Assembly: GCF_002843235.3 (NCBI RefSeq)
Contig: NZ_CP031123.2
Coordinates: 2,604,001-2,668,000 of the forward strand
Source of the DNA: Providencia huaxiensis
GTDB lineage: Bacteria > Pseudomonadota > Gammaproteobacteria > Enterobacterales > Enterobacteriaceae
Reading direction: 5' to 3'
DNA: 64,000 nt
This document shows positions 1-6,493 of this stretch, one piece after another (the stretch's first letter is position 1; each line of letters opens with the position of its first letter). The notes beneath the pieces are model-generated. The model did no database searches. It was not told the DNA's origin and was given only the letters and a program-made list of their open reading frames with translations. Position numbers and translations under genes: made by a program.

Positions 1-70
1 ATCTAAATTACTATAAATACACACCAAGGCTACGAACTCGTAGCTTTTTCTATTATCTTTGAGGTAACTT

Positions 71-201
71 ATTGATATTCACTCAGAGGACCAAATTGTC
101 CTGCAGGTATCGCAATGCTTATTTATATTGTGGTTACTTTTATCTCATGAGCATTATTAGAGTATTGCCAGCCAGTAACGAGCCACTAATTTCAGAGTCT
201 C
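71..201 (+). repeat. Diverged direct repeat, copy 1
   Basis: About 130 bp matches 3452-3605 in the same orientation, from a dyad AGGAC..AATTGTCCT through GTATCGCAATGCTTATTT to TTGCCAGCCAGT and TTTCAGAG. This copy has one GTGGTTACTTTT word; the other has a roughly 25-bp insertion containing further GTGGTTAC words. The right halves share a readable frame (GYFYLM..IR.LPAS.EP.IS), so a small conserved peptide is possible but unproven. Confidence 0.75.
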
Positions 202-216
202 TTAATGATAAATTAA

Positions 217-555
217 CTATTGAACAATATAATCAGCGGTCAATATCATTATATTTCCACCATGTCCGTTGCAATCAATCCTAACTACATTTTTTGGTCT
301 CTGTGTTATTAATGTGTGCGCGTTTTCGAAATGAGTTATTGATGTCAATTTATGATCGATTGCGCCAGATGTATAAATAGCCTCTACTGATAGCTTACAT
401 AAATCATAGTTCATTTTTTCAGCATAAAGAAAATCCCAATCACCATAATTAGACCTTTTTCCATCTGCTACTAATGGGTCAATACCATTACTAGAATGTG
501 CATAAAAACCAGAGCAAGCAATCATTAGCAAGCTAGCAACTATGTATCCTTTCAT
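217..555 (-). CDS. Small secreted protein of unknown function
   Basis: The 112-residue product starts with a lysine and a hydrophobic run (residues about 4-20, ending CSGFYAHS), which reads as a Sec signal peptide. Two cysteines (about residues 53 and 96) could form a disulfide in the periplasm. A GGTGAG ribosome-binding site precedes the ATG. I do not recognise the family. It belongs to the decayed left element, so it may be cargo of that element; no neighbour suggests a role. Confidence 0.5.
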   Translation of the reverse strand: MKGYIVASLLMIACSGFYAHSSNGIDPLVADGKRSNYGDWDFLYAEKMNYDLCKLSVEAIYTSGAIDHKLTSITHFENAHTLITQRPKNVVRIDCNGHGGNIMILTADYIVQ

Positions 556-653
556 CTCACCATTCCATCAATTAGTTTCAGTCATGTTAGCTTAGCGGGA
601 GTGCAAATTGAAGTTAATTAGCTGGTGGCACATAGCCTGGAAACATAATCAAA

Positions 654-881
654 GTGCAATACGTTATTAGAAATATGATTATGATTACGACTAACACCGT
701 CATCCCAACCCAAGGATCCCATGGTTTCATCGAAAATCTCCATTTTTCATTGATAAAACATTATCCTGAAATGTTGGCATTTGGAGCTATAGTCATAGTG
801 CATTTTGCTATAGCGAATATAATAGAGAAATATATTAAGTACCCAAGCCAATTACGCATATCACCCCCTCCAGTTGTATAG
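654..881 (+). CDS. Doubtful small membrane-peptide frame
   Basis: A 75-codon frame opening with GTG has one hydrophobic segment (about residues 38-56, AFGAIVIVHFAIANII). No convincing ribosome-binding site is visible and the family is not recognised. It occupies the otherwise empty 556-942 stretch and may be a gene remnant of the left element. Confidence 0.2.
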   Translation: MQYVIRNMIMITTNTVIPTQGSHGFIENLHFSLIKHYPEMLAFGAIVIVHFAIANIIEKYIKYPSQLRISPPPVV

Positions 882-942
882 AAAACAAATACTAGGATAG
901 ATGCAGATTTCAGGCAATAACCAGCAATACCCCCAACAGTAT

Positions 943-1183
943 GGAAAATAAGAGTTGATGATAATAACGCCTGGTATGCAGGATTAAAAAGAGCAGGAAT
1001 AGAAAACTTCCGCTTTCATGCTCTGCGGCATACATGGGCGGCTGGAAATCGGTTGACATGGTGAGAAGATATGCCCACTTAGCACCTAATCATTTAACTG
1101 AACGCACGAAGCAAATAGACAATATTTTCGATACTTGCGTCCCAAATACGTCCCAGTTAGGAAAAGTGGAGAATTTTAAATGA
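943..1183 (+). pseudogene. Phage-type tyrosine integrase remnant
   Basis: One frame reads [26 protein letters not shown], the HxLRH catalytic block of lambda-type integrases. A second frame continues [17 protein letters not shown]..., which includes the region of the active tyrosine, and ends at TGA 1181-1183. The roughly 20 residues normally between HTWA and GGW are missing and the frame shifts at GGGCGGCTGG, so an internal deletion has broken the gene. The N-terminal two thirds are absent. It ends 20 bp before the att copy, fitting an integrase beside its own attachment site. Confidence 0.8.
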
Positions 1184-1202
1184 TGGTAAGTGATTGAAAA
1201 TT

Positions 1203-1223
1203 AATGGTACCCCTACAGGATTC
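1203..1223 (-). repeat. Attachment site copy, left end
   Basis: AATGGTAC followed by CCCTACAGGATTC repeats the tRNA-Arg 3' end seen at 23801-23822, apart from one missing base (the G after GGTAC). In the tRNA sense it carries the T-arm end, acceptor strand and CCA. The intact tRNA is on the right, so this is the element's distal att site. Confidence 0.85.
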
Positions 1224-1280
1224 AATATAAACACATAATACACTGATTATAAACGCATTAAATTCATTCAATTTCGTGTC

Positions 1281-1300
1281 ATGCCCCCAATTATGCCCCC
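1281..1300. repeat. 20-bp integrase arm-site candidate, left
   Basis: ATGCCCCCAATTATGCCCCC occurs here, 57 bp inside the left att core, and identically at 23669-23688, inside the right att core. Each copy is itself a doubled ATGCCCCC word. Position inside both ends in the same orientation suggests arm-type binding sites for integrase or an excision factor. Confidence 0.6.
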
Positions 1301-1315
1301 TTTTTATTTTGTGAC

Positions 1316-1441
1316 TCAAAAATTAAGAGGTTCAGGCTTCAGTATTCCCAATGCCACCAGCATTGCATAAATATCATCAATGGCAATTTTATTGCAGATA
1401 ATGAAACACCAACCAGAAATAACCCTCCCCGTGTTTTTCAC
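1316..1441 (-). CDS. Possible 41-aa protein near the left att
   Basis: A GTG-started frame of 41 codons, preceded by AGAGG 5 bases upstream, reads with protein-like composition (..GRVISGWCFIICNKIAIDDIYAML.ALGILKPEPLNF). The family is not recognised. It could also be the truncated end of a lost gene, since the frame is open slightly further upstream. Confidence 0.3.
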   Translation of the reverse strand: MKNTGRVISGWCFIICNKIAIDDIYAMLVALGILKPEPLNF

Positions 1442-1463
1442 TGCCTCTGTTTCAAACGGAATG

Positions 1464-1694
1464 AGTGATTATCACTAATGCGATTTCAAGTGACGGCAAT
1501 GATTATTTGCGCACCTCAATATGAGGTGTACAAAATAGAATAGGTAGGCTGGTGGACTTATTCGAACTGCCCCGATATTTTCGGGTTAGCTGAACCACAT
1601 ATCTTTAAGAGTTTTAGTTGTTAGCTAGTCTAATAATATTGGGTTAGCTTAAAGAGGAGAAATAACCTCTTTGGATTTCCCGATTTCAAATCGG
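1464..1694. repeat. Cluster of A/T-centred palindromes
   Basis: Five different short dyads lie in 230 bp: AGTGATTATCACT (1464-1476), CACCTCAATATGAGGTG (1512-1528), CCCGATATTTTCGGG (1571-1585), AAAGAGG..CCTCTTT (1651-1672) and CCGATTTCAAATCGG (1680-1694). GGGTTAGCT also occurs twice, near 1583 and 1651. The last two dyads follow the end of the OB-fold gene and could help termination. The rest of 1224-1714 shows nothing besides the arm site and the 41-codon frame. Confidence 0.6.
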
Positions 1695-1714
1695 CTTATT
1701 GATACTAACATTTA

Positions 1715-2002
1715 CTAACAGGTAACTATCTGCGCCCCTGTTAGCTGATAACCATTAAACCATTCATAACGACCTGTAGCAGTTACTTTGTTTCCTTTCT
1801 GACAGGTCATTAGCTCCAGCGCGTTAATATCGAATGCCACTATCTTTAATGGGTACGGGCTACGCTTGTCACTCTCAGCCTGAATAGTCATTGTGGCCAT
1901 AACTTTACCTGACGCTGTTTTAACTCGCTCAGGGGCTTTTATTACCGTTCCTGACGTGGTGATCCTTATTGATTTTACGCTTCTCATTTCTGGTTTATTC
2001 AT
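1715..2002 (-). CDS. Small OB-fold, SSB-like protein
   Basis: The 95-residue product resembles short single-stranded-DNA-binding proteins: a beta-rich stretch with TSGTVIKAPERVKTASGKVMATMTIQAE, then KIVAFDINALELM and a closing GNKVTATGRYEWFNGYQLTGAQIV strand pair. This layout fits an OB fold, and the length is about half that of housekeeping Ssb, lacking its acidic tail. In a replicating satellite it could coat single-stranded DNA, but it is far from the primase gene. Assignment is from pattern only; another OB-fold role is possible. Confidence 0.55.
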   Translation of the reverse strand: MNKPEMRSVKSIRITTSGTVIKAPERVKTASGKVMATMTIQAESDKRSPYPLKIVAFDINALELMTCQKGNKVTATGRYEWFNGYQLTGAQIVTC

Positions 2003-2118
2003 CTTAATACCATCACAATATAAGCAATTGGTTAAAATATAATGCTATTGGGACTCTGGAAGGTCGGGTAATAATTCCAATTTCTAGGGGTGATCTAAAC
2101 GTTAATTTATCCATGATG

Positions 2119-2265
2119 ATACGGGATAATCCCGTATGTATCTATAAGCTATTGATTATGCTTAATTCCGTAAATCGACGGAATCAAAATATAACTAATT
2201 GATAACGTTTAATTCTGTCACAAAACCAGATTAACGCTCATTGGTCATCGTTTCAGTGACCAATG
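2119..2265. promoter_or_regulatory. Three perfect dyads upstream of the OB-fold gene
   Basis: ATACGGGATAATCCCGTAT (2119-2137) is a perfect 9+1+9 palindrome. ATTCCGT..ACGGAAT (2165-2184) has 7-bp arms. CATTGGTCA..TGACCAATG (2239-2265) has 9-bp arms. They lie 117-263 bp upstream of the minus-strand OB-fold start. The first has operator geometry; the third could fold as a hairpin. Confidence 0.6.
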
Positions 2266-2299
2266 GTAAGGGGTGACAATACATTGTTTATATTACTAA

Positions 2300-2526
2300 C
2301 GGTCAAATTGACCGCCTGAAACCTTAGCGTAACCTTAGTGTTAGTTTCCATTTCCTAAAGTGTGTTTTCACTGGAAACCATTATGGAAACCTCGCCCTAA
2401 TCTCGCCCTGATTCCTTACCGTAACCTTACCGTTATCGGCTTAACCCTCCCCGCAACATCCCCGTCTAACCTTGCCGTAATCTTGCCGTTCAATCACATT
2501 ATACGGACCGCAATAGGACCGTTATT
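2300..2526. repeat. 11-bp word-doublet array
   Basis: After a dyad CGGTCAAATTGACCG (2300-2314), seven pairs of near-identical words follow with 11-bp (once 12-bp) offset. They are AACCTTAGYGT at 2320 and 2331, TGGAAACC at 2372 and 2384, CTCGCCCT at 2391 and 2402, CCTTACCGTWA at 2414 and 2425, TCCCCG at 2448 and 2459, CTTGCCGT at 2471 and 2482, and GGACCG at 2505 and 2516. No long reading frame covers it. The rest of 2003-2689 shows no gene. Confidence 0.75.
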
Positions 2527-2689
2527 TTAGCTTTGGTTATTCATGTTCAGAGTAGATAAACTATTGATTTACTCGGTAACGCATATTTGCGTCACGGTAA
2601 CTTATTAGCATCTACAGATTGCAACAAAATATCATTTAATGAATATGGGCGACTAATCACCCATATTGCCAATGAGGTATCAAGCAAAC

Positions 2690-3262
2690 CTATTTATTTT
2701 TACTTTTTTTCCAAATTATAAAATGAATAATCCCTAAACCACCGTGACCATAAATATAAATCTCAATTAAAATTGTGAGTGATTTATGAATACTTCTAGC
2801 CTCTAAAGCAAGTGGTGACTGCTGTAACCATAGAATAAACCATGCAATACCAGACAAAATAACAATTGATAAAGCACCTAACCCTAACCCTTGAACTGTC
2901 GCGGCAAGCCCTTTAGGTGAGCTGTCTGGTAGCTTTTTAGCTAAAAGAGAGTTTATATCTTCTTTGATTTGCTTAAAGTCCCCCCAGAGATAGGGATAAA
3001 AATATCTAAACCCTCGCTGGTTAAAACATAACACGACTAAAAAGAACGTTAAGAAAAAAAGCACAAAACCTGAAACGATATGAATCCAAGTGAATAAATA
3101 AGTCTCGTCAAAAAACGGAACAACTACTGACTTAGTTCCCGTCATCCAATTACTCACAATGATTTGTGATATTACCAAAAGTAGAATTAACGCATGTAAA
3201 ATTCTTATTTTTTTAGTCTGATAAAGCCCAAAAAAATCCCAAATCGATTTTAATATGCTCAC
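2690..3262 (-). CDS. Cytochrome b561-like membrane protein
   Basis: The 190-residue product has four hydrophobic helices (about residues 20-40, 55-80, 125-147 and 160-185) with histidines placed as in small di-haem cytochrome b561/b6 proteins: HALI in helix 1, WIHIVSG in helix 2, SIHKSL before helix 4 and YGHGGLGIIHF in helix 4. Such proteins pass electrons across the inner membrane. The start is GTG after an AGGTGAAG site. It stands alone among repeat-rich DNA, with no redox partner nearby, which is unusual cargo; haem binding is inferred from the histidines. Confidence 0.55.
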   Translation of the reverse strand: MSILKSIWDFFGLYQTKKIRILHALILLLVISQIIVSNWMTGTKSVVVPFFDETYLFTWIHIVSGFVLFFLTFFLVVLCFNQRGFRYFYPYLWGDFKQIKEDINSLLAKKLPDSSPKGLAATVQGLGLGALSIVILSGIAWFILWLQQSPLALEARSIHKSLTILIEIYIYGHGGLGIIHFIIWKKSKNK

Positions 3263-3451
3263 AATGCTTCACCTTTTTTATAATATTTCTCACAGACACA
3301 ATTTAATAGCTTATAACACTCTTGTTTATGGCTTTAAGTCCTAAGCGTAGAATATTTTATATGAAATATAGTTCACATCTACCAATTAATTACGACCATC
3401 CTTTTAAGATGATTACATTTATCGTTATGAGATGTTTTTATTATCAGTATG

Positions 3452-3605
3452 AAATTAATATTCAGAGGACAAAATTGTCCTGTGGGTATCGCAATGCTTA
3501 TTTGCATTGTGGTTACTTTTGGTGGTTACCAAAGTGGTTACTTTTATCTCATGGCCATGATTAGAATATTGCCAGCCAGTGACGAGCCTCCAATTTCAGA
3601 GCCTC
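3452..3605 (+). repeat. Diverged direct repeat, copy 2
   Basis: This is the second copy of the module at 71-201. It has the cleaner dyads (AGGACAAAATTGTCCT and CAATGC..GCATTG) and three GTGGTTAC words where copy 1 has one. It is followed by GACTCCTT..AAGGAGTC (about 3608-3629) and the perfect palindrome CCTTGATATCAAGG near 3651-3664. The 3263-3671 stretch has no other convincing gene. Confidence 0.75.
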
Positions 3606-3671
3606 ATGACTCCTTAATCTCAAGGAGTCCTATTTAACCGCCTTAAGTACCCTTGATATCAAGGCAACCTA

Positions 3672-3860
3672 TTATCGTTTTGGTGCTGGCTTAGTCCATT
3701 GGTAGGTTGGTGCTGTCATTCTCCGCCTATGACGCTCTTTAGCCTGCATTGTCTGCGCTACACCCGTTCTAATAGCTAACCTATCGCGTCCATTGAGTGA
3801 TTGCCCTTGCTGGTGGGCTATCTCCATCATAACGGCTTCTATTGCCTCACGTTGTAACAT
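3672..3860 (-). CDS. 62-aa basic protein, unknown
   Basis: A GAGGT site precedes the ATG. The product is predicted helical in its first half (REAIEAVMMEIAHQQGQ) and strongly basic at the end (KERHRRRMTAPTYQWTKPAPKR), which would suit nucleic-acid binding. The family is not recognised. It lies between two repeat-rich stretches and no partner gene is visible. Confidence 0.45.
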   Translation of the reverse strand: MLQREAIEAVMMEIAHQQGQSLNGRDRLAIRTGVAQTMQAKERHRRRMTAPTYQWTKPAPKR

Positions 3861-3962
3861 GGCTATACCTCAAAGGTGTTGTGATTATCGCTATACCTTG
3901 ATTGTGCTGAATTGGAACAATCAAAGCCCATCAATCCACTAGCATAAAACATGCTGTTTTGC

Positions 3963-4356
3963 TGGCAACCAGAGTGGCAACCGTCAAGATAGCAACCAAG
4001 TTATATCCGTCAAAACTAGTCCAAACTTATTACCCTTGTTTTGCTGCGTACCATTCTGCGTACTTTTATGCAACATCATGATTTTATTTAATTATAACGA
4101 ATCGTTAGAATTAAATGTGTACCTACTGCGTACCTATTTGATTTTGGACGGGGCTTATAAATTTCTTTGGCGTGATGACAAGTTTTGACAAGTTTTCGAC
4201 CACAACAATTAACAACATTTACTTTGTTCTCATGTCAGGTTTTGTCAGGTTCCCATGTCTGGTTTTGTCTGGTTCTGATGTCAACAATTGTCAACATTCA
4301 GCGGATGGAGTATCCAGTAAAATATAGCCTTTTCGGTGGATACCAAAACGGATACC
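3963..4356. repeat. 10-12-bp word-doublet array
   Basis: Nine pairs of words occur at fixed offsets. Offset 12: TGGCAACC (3963, 3975), CTGCGTAC (4044, 4056), GGATACC (4338, 4350). Offset 11: GTACCTA (4119, 4130). Offset 10: TGACAAGTTT (4176, 4186), ACAACA (4202, 4212), TGTCAGGT (4233, 4243), TGTCTGGT (4256, 4266), TGTCAACA (4279, 4289). The word changes from pair to pair while the TTT-type spacer is largely kept. No gene is evident in 3861-4920. Confidence 0.75.
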
Positions 4357-4383
4357 TTACAATCACTATAACAACACCATAGT

Positions 4384-4725
4384 ACCACCGTGGTTTATAC
4401 TAGTACCATTTTGGTACGTTATTACCGTAAGTCTTTTTGATATCAAAATAACTACACCGTGTTTTTCGTATGGGTTAGCTGTACTGGCTAATACTTAGCT
4501 GCTTTGGCTAAAGACACTAATTTGTGGTTTTGATATGAGAGCTTCATTTCAAGCCGTCCTCAGTATCAAGGGTAACATTTCAACTGTCACCCTTTTCGAC
4601 TATGGCCATAATCACAATCGTTAACCCTCCTCAATTTTGAGGGCATTGTTTCTATTGATAAATACAGGCTCAAAAATGAGCCGATTGATTCTATTGGTAA
4701 AATTAGACTGTGCTCAAATTTGAGC
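4384..4725. repeat. Palindrome cluster with A/T centres
   Basis: The cluster contains ACCACCGTGGT (4384-4394), GTACCATTTTGGTAC (4403-4417), TTTTGATATCAAAA (4435-4448), two TTAGCTG-N3-TGGCTAA dyads 20 bp apart (4475-4491, 4495-4511), and three related dyads around a CTCAA/TTGAG core: CCTCAATTTTGAGG (4629-4642), GGCTCAAAAATGAGCC (4667-4682) and GCTCAAATTTGAGC (4712-4725). The last two are each preceded by TTCTATTGRTAAA. Confidence 0.7.
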
Positions 4726-4859
4726 TTTGCCATGTATTCAGTTAGTTACAAGGCGCAATAATACGCTTTGCTTGTTTTACAGTAAGTTACCCTGACTTTG
4801 TTATATTAAGTTATACAATTACTCGTTAAATCCACCAGCAACTTGACATTTTCTAATCT

Positions 4860-4887
4860 GTATAACAGTGTTATACGCTGATATAAT
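4860..4887 (+). promoter_or_regulatory. Promoter with palindromic operator
   Basis: GTATAACAGTGTTATAC (4860-4876) is a perfect 8+1+8 palindrome. A consensus TATAAT (4882-4887) follows, 34 bp before the ATG of the RHH gene, so the palindrome covers the expected -35 region and spacer. This is the geometry of an autoregulated promoter such as those of RHH antitoxins. Confidence 0.6.
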
Positions 4888-4920
4888 AAGCACTCACTGA
4901 GCTAATAACGGACTATTATC

Positions 4921-5346
4921 ATGAGTAAATCTAATCTTATTGCCTTTCGTCTACCTGCTGAACTACAAGCCCTGTTTAATGATGCTGTATCGAACTCTGG
5001 TAGCGATAAAACATCGTGGATAGTCTCAGCTATCAAAGAGAAGTTAAACCACCCAGACAGCAATCCTGACGCTCGTATGTTATCGCTAGTGGAACGCCTA
5101 GAATCATCTGTAGCGTCTTTAATTGCTGGTAAGGCAGATATCCCACCGTATACCTATAATGAGTCTGCTGTCGTTTCTGTGGTTAATTTGGTGCTATCAG
5201 AGGGCATAGATAACGGGCGCGTTATCGCTGAACGAATTAACGAGGCTGGATATCAAACTAAAGGCGGTAAAGCGTGGGATAAGGATATTTATTCAGCGTG
5301 GAAGCGTCACAAGGATATAGCAGGTAAATTACATTCAAATATCTAA
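4921..5346 (+). CDS. RHH protein with recombinase-type C-terminal HTH
   Basis: Residues about 4-42 (LIAFRLPAELQALFNDAVSNSG..TSWIVSAIKEKL) read as a ribbon-helix-helix DNA-binding domain. Residues about 85-130 (VNLVLSEGIDNGRVIAERINEAGYQTKGGKAWDKDIYSAWKR) resemble the DNA-binding helix-turn-helix tail of serine recombinases, without any catalytic domain. The 141-residue fusion is therefore probably a regulator. It opens a plus-strand pair, against the trend of the element, and sits behind a palindromic operator, so autorepression is likely. It may be the antitoxin of the downstream gene. Confidence 0.65.
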   Translation: MSKSNLIAFRLPAELQALFNDAVSNSGSDKTSWIVSAIKEKLNHPDSNPDARMLSLVERLESSVASLIAGKADIPPYTYNESAVVSVVNLVLSEGIDNGRVIAERINEAGYQTKGGKAWDKDIYSAWKRHKDIAGKLHSNI

Positions 5347-5413
5347 CTGCATATTTTAATAACCCTCTGTAATATTGCTCGTCTGCTATCGCTTAATGGG
5401 TGCTGAATGGTAT

Positions 5414-5884
5414 ATGAAAGTTAATCAACTAAAAATCAGACATTACAATGATATCTTACCTGTACTTTCAGGAAGAATATTTCATGTTACTCCTACAGCT
5501 AATATGCCACTTATAAAACAATCTGGTGCTTTGATTCCGAATTCTGAACTATTGCAAGTTTCAAGATTTGGTAACTCCTCTAATGGTTTTTTTAGGAAGC
5601 GAAATTGTGTGTCTTTTTTCGACTATAGATGCTGTGGCTCCAAGTACTGGGAAGAACATGCATATAAATGCTTTCCTACTCTAATCCTTGAGCGTGGACG
5701 TGGTGATAAGATTTCAATACTGTTTCTTCACGAAAGTAAGTTTAACAAACTGATTCCATGGACACTCTGGAAAGAAGAGGAAGCATGGGGCGATAGGGTG
5801 GTCCCTTATGTTGAGGCTGGATATAACGGTATAGTGCCTCTAAGGTATATTACCGAGGAATTAGTTGTTGAGTATGACCACTAG
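5414..5884 (+). CDS. Possible ADP-ribosyltransferase-like toxin
   Basis: The 156-residue product (ATG 5414; an in-frame start at 5375 would add 13 residues) has GRIFHVTPTANMPLIKQSGALIPN near its N-terminus, like the H-T..N-L..I...G-L opening of DarT-type and other ADP-ribosyltransferases, then VSFFDYR, and ends GIVPLRYITEELVVE with a possible catalytic glutamate. That fold is an inference from motifs, not a firm call. It follows the RHH gene by 67 bp (28 with the longer start) on the same strand, which is the order of many antitoxin-toxin pairs. No clear ribosome-binding site is seen. Confidence 0.4.
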   Translation: MKVNQLKIRHYNDILPVLSGRIFHVTPTANMPLIKQSGALIPNSELLQVSRFGNSSNGFFRKRNCVSFFDYRCCGSKYWEEHAYKCFPTLILERGRGDKISILFLHESKFNKLIPWTLWKEEEAWGDRVVPYVEAGYNGIVPLRYITEELVVEYDH

Positions 5885-5992
5885 CAGATCTAGACGGCAT
5901 AGGAGGGTAAATCAAGCTTTCAATTATTGGTGAGTTGTCAGAGCCAATGATTATATATTAGGCGAAATCACCCCTGTAAAACTTGGCATTCA

Positions 5993-6476
5993 ACTGCGCA
6001 TTAAACCTTAGCATTTCTTAGCATCTAGTGCGCAATTTACTGATACATTCCGATACATATCAAACTGCGAATGATTACTAAGTTTTACTAAGTTCAACCT
6101 GAAGTTTTATGAAGCAGCAAACTGCGAACAACCTTAACAATTGTTAACAGGCCATCATTGAATAAAGCCACCCAGAAAGGGGCTTCAACACTACATTCCC
6201 ACTTCATGGCCAACTGTGAAATTCGCACTTTTGTTCGCAATTTTCAAACTGCGAATTCGCAATTCTGTGCGCAGTTTTAGTGCGCAATTTTGGCATCAAT
6301 GCGCAATTTCATTTAATAATAAATACTATCCACTTATCAATATGTTATCTAACAACAACTCATGTTAGCTGTTTAGAGTGCGCGTTTCGTTTTGCGCAAT
6401 AACCTCTAGTTTTCCCTAGTAGCAAGGCTAGTTTTGGCTAGTAGTAAAATATTAATGGCGTGAGGTTTCGTGAGGT
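5993..6476. repeat. TGCGCA iterons mixed with 10-bp doublets
   Basis: Six or more pairs at 10-bp offset occur: CTTAGCAT (6007, 6017), GATACAT (6042, 6052), TACTAAGTT (6076, 6086), TGAAG (6100, 6110), CTAGT with TTT spacer (6406/6416 and 6428/6438) and CGTGAGGT (6459, 6469). Interleaved are about a dozen TGCGCAATTT or ACTGCGAA words from 5993 to 6400, and the perfect palindrome TTAACAATTGTTAA (6134-6147). No gene is visible in 5885-6493. Confidence 0.75.
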
Positions 6477-6493
6477 GGTATTGCGTGGAAATA

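Larger units (their letters stand above)
1..1202. mobile_element. Decayed neighbouring integrative element
   Basis: This stretch lies outside the left att copy of the 22.6-kb element but looks equally foreign. It holds a broken tyrosine recombinase reading towards the att site, a small secreted-protein gene and a sequence module repeated inside the main element. The simplest reading is tandem integration at the same tRNA gene, the left partner being older and decayed. Its left end is outside the window. Confidence 0.5.

Noticed and set aside
3322..3564. Plus-strand frame of 80 codons upstream of repeat copy 2
   Set aside because: It runs through the repeat in a different frame from that shared by the two copies and has no protein-like features.
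4185..4382. Plus-strand frame of 65 codons in the doublet cluster
   Set aside because: It is created by the repeated TTTTGTC words, has no ribosome-binding site and has low-complexity composition.
2300..6476. Doublet clusters as a CRISPR array
   Set aside because: There is no constant repeat of 23-40 bp with unique spacers; words change from pair to pair, spacing is 10-12 bp, and no cas gene is near.
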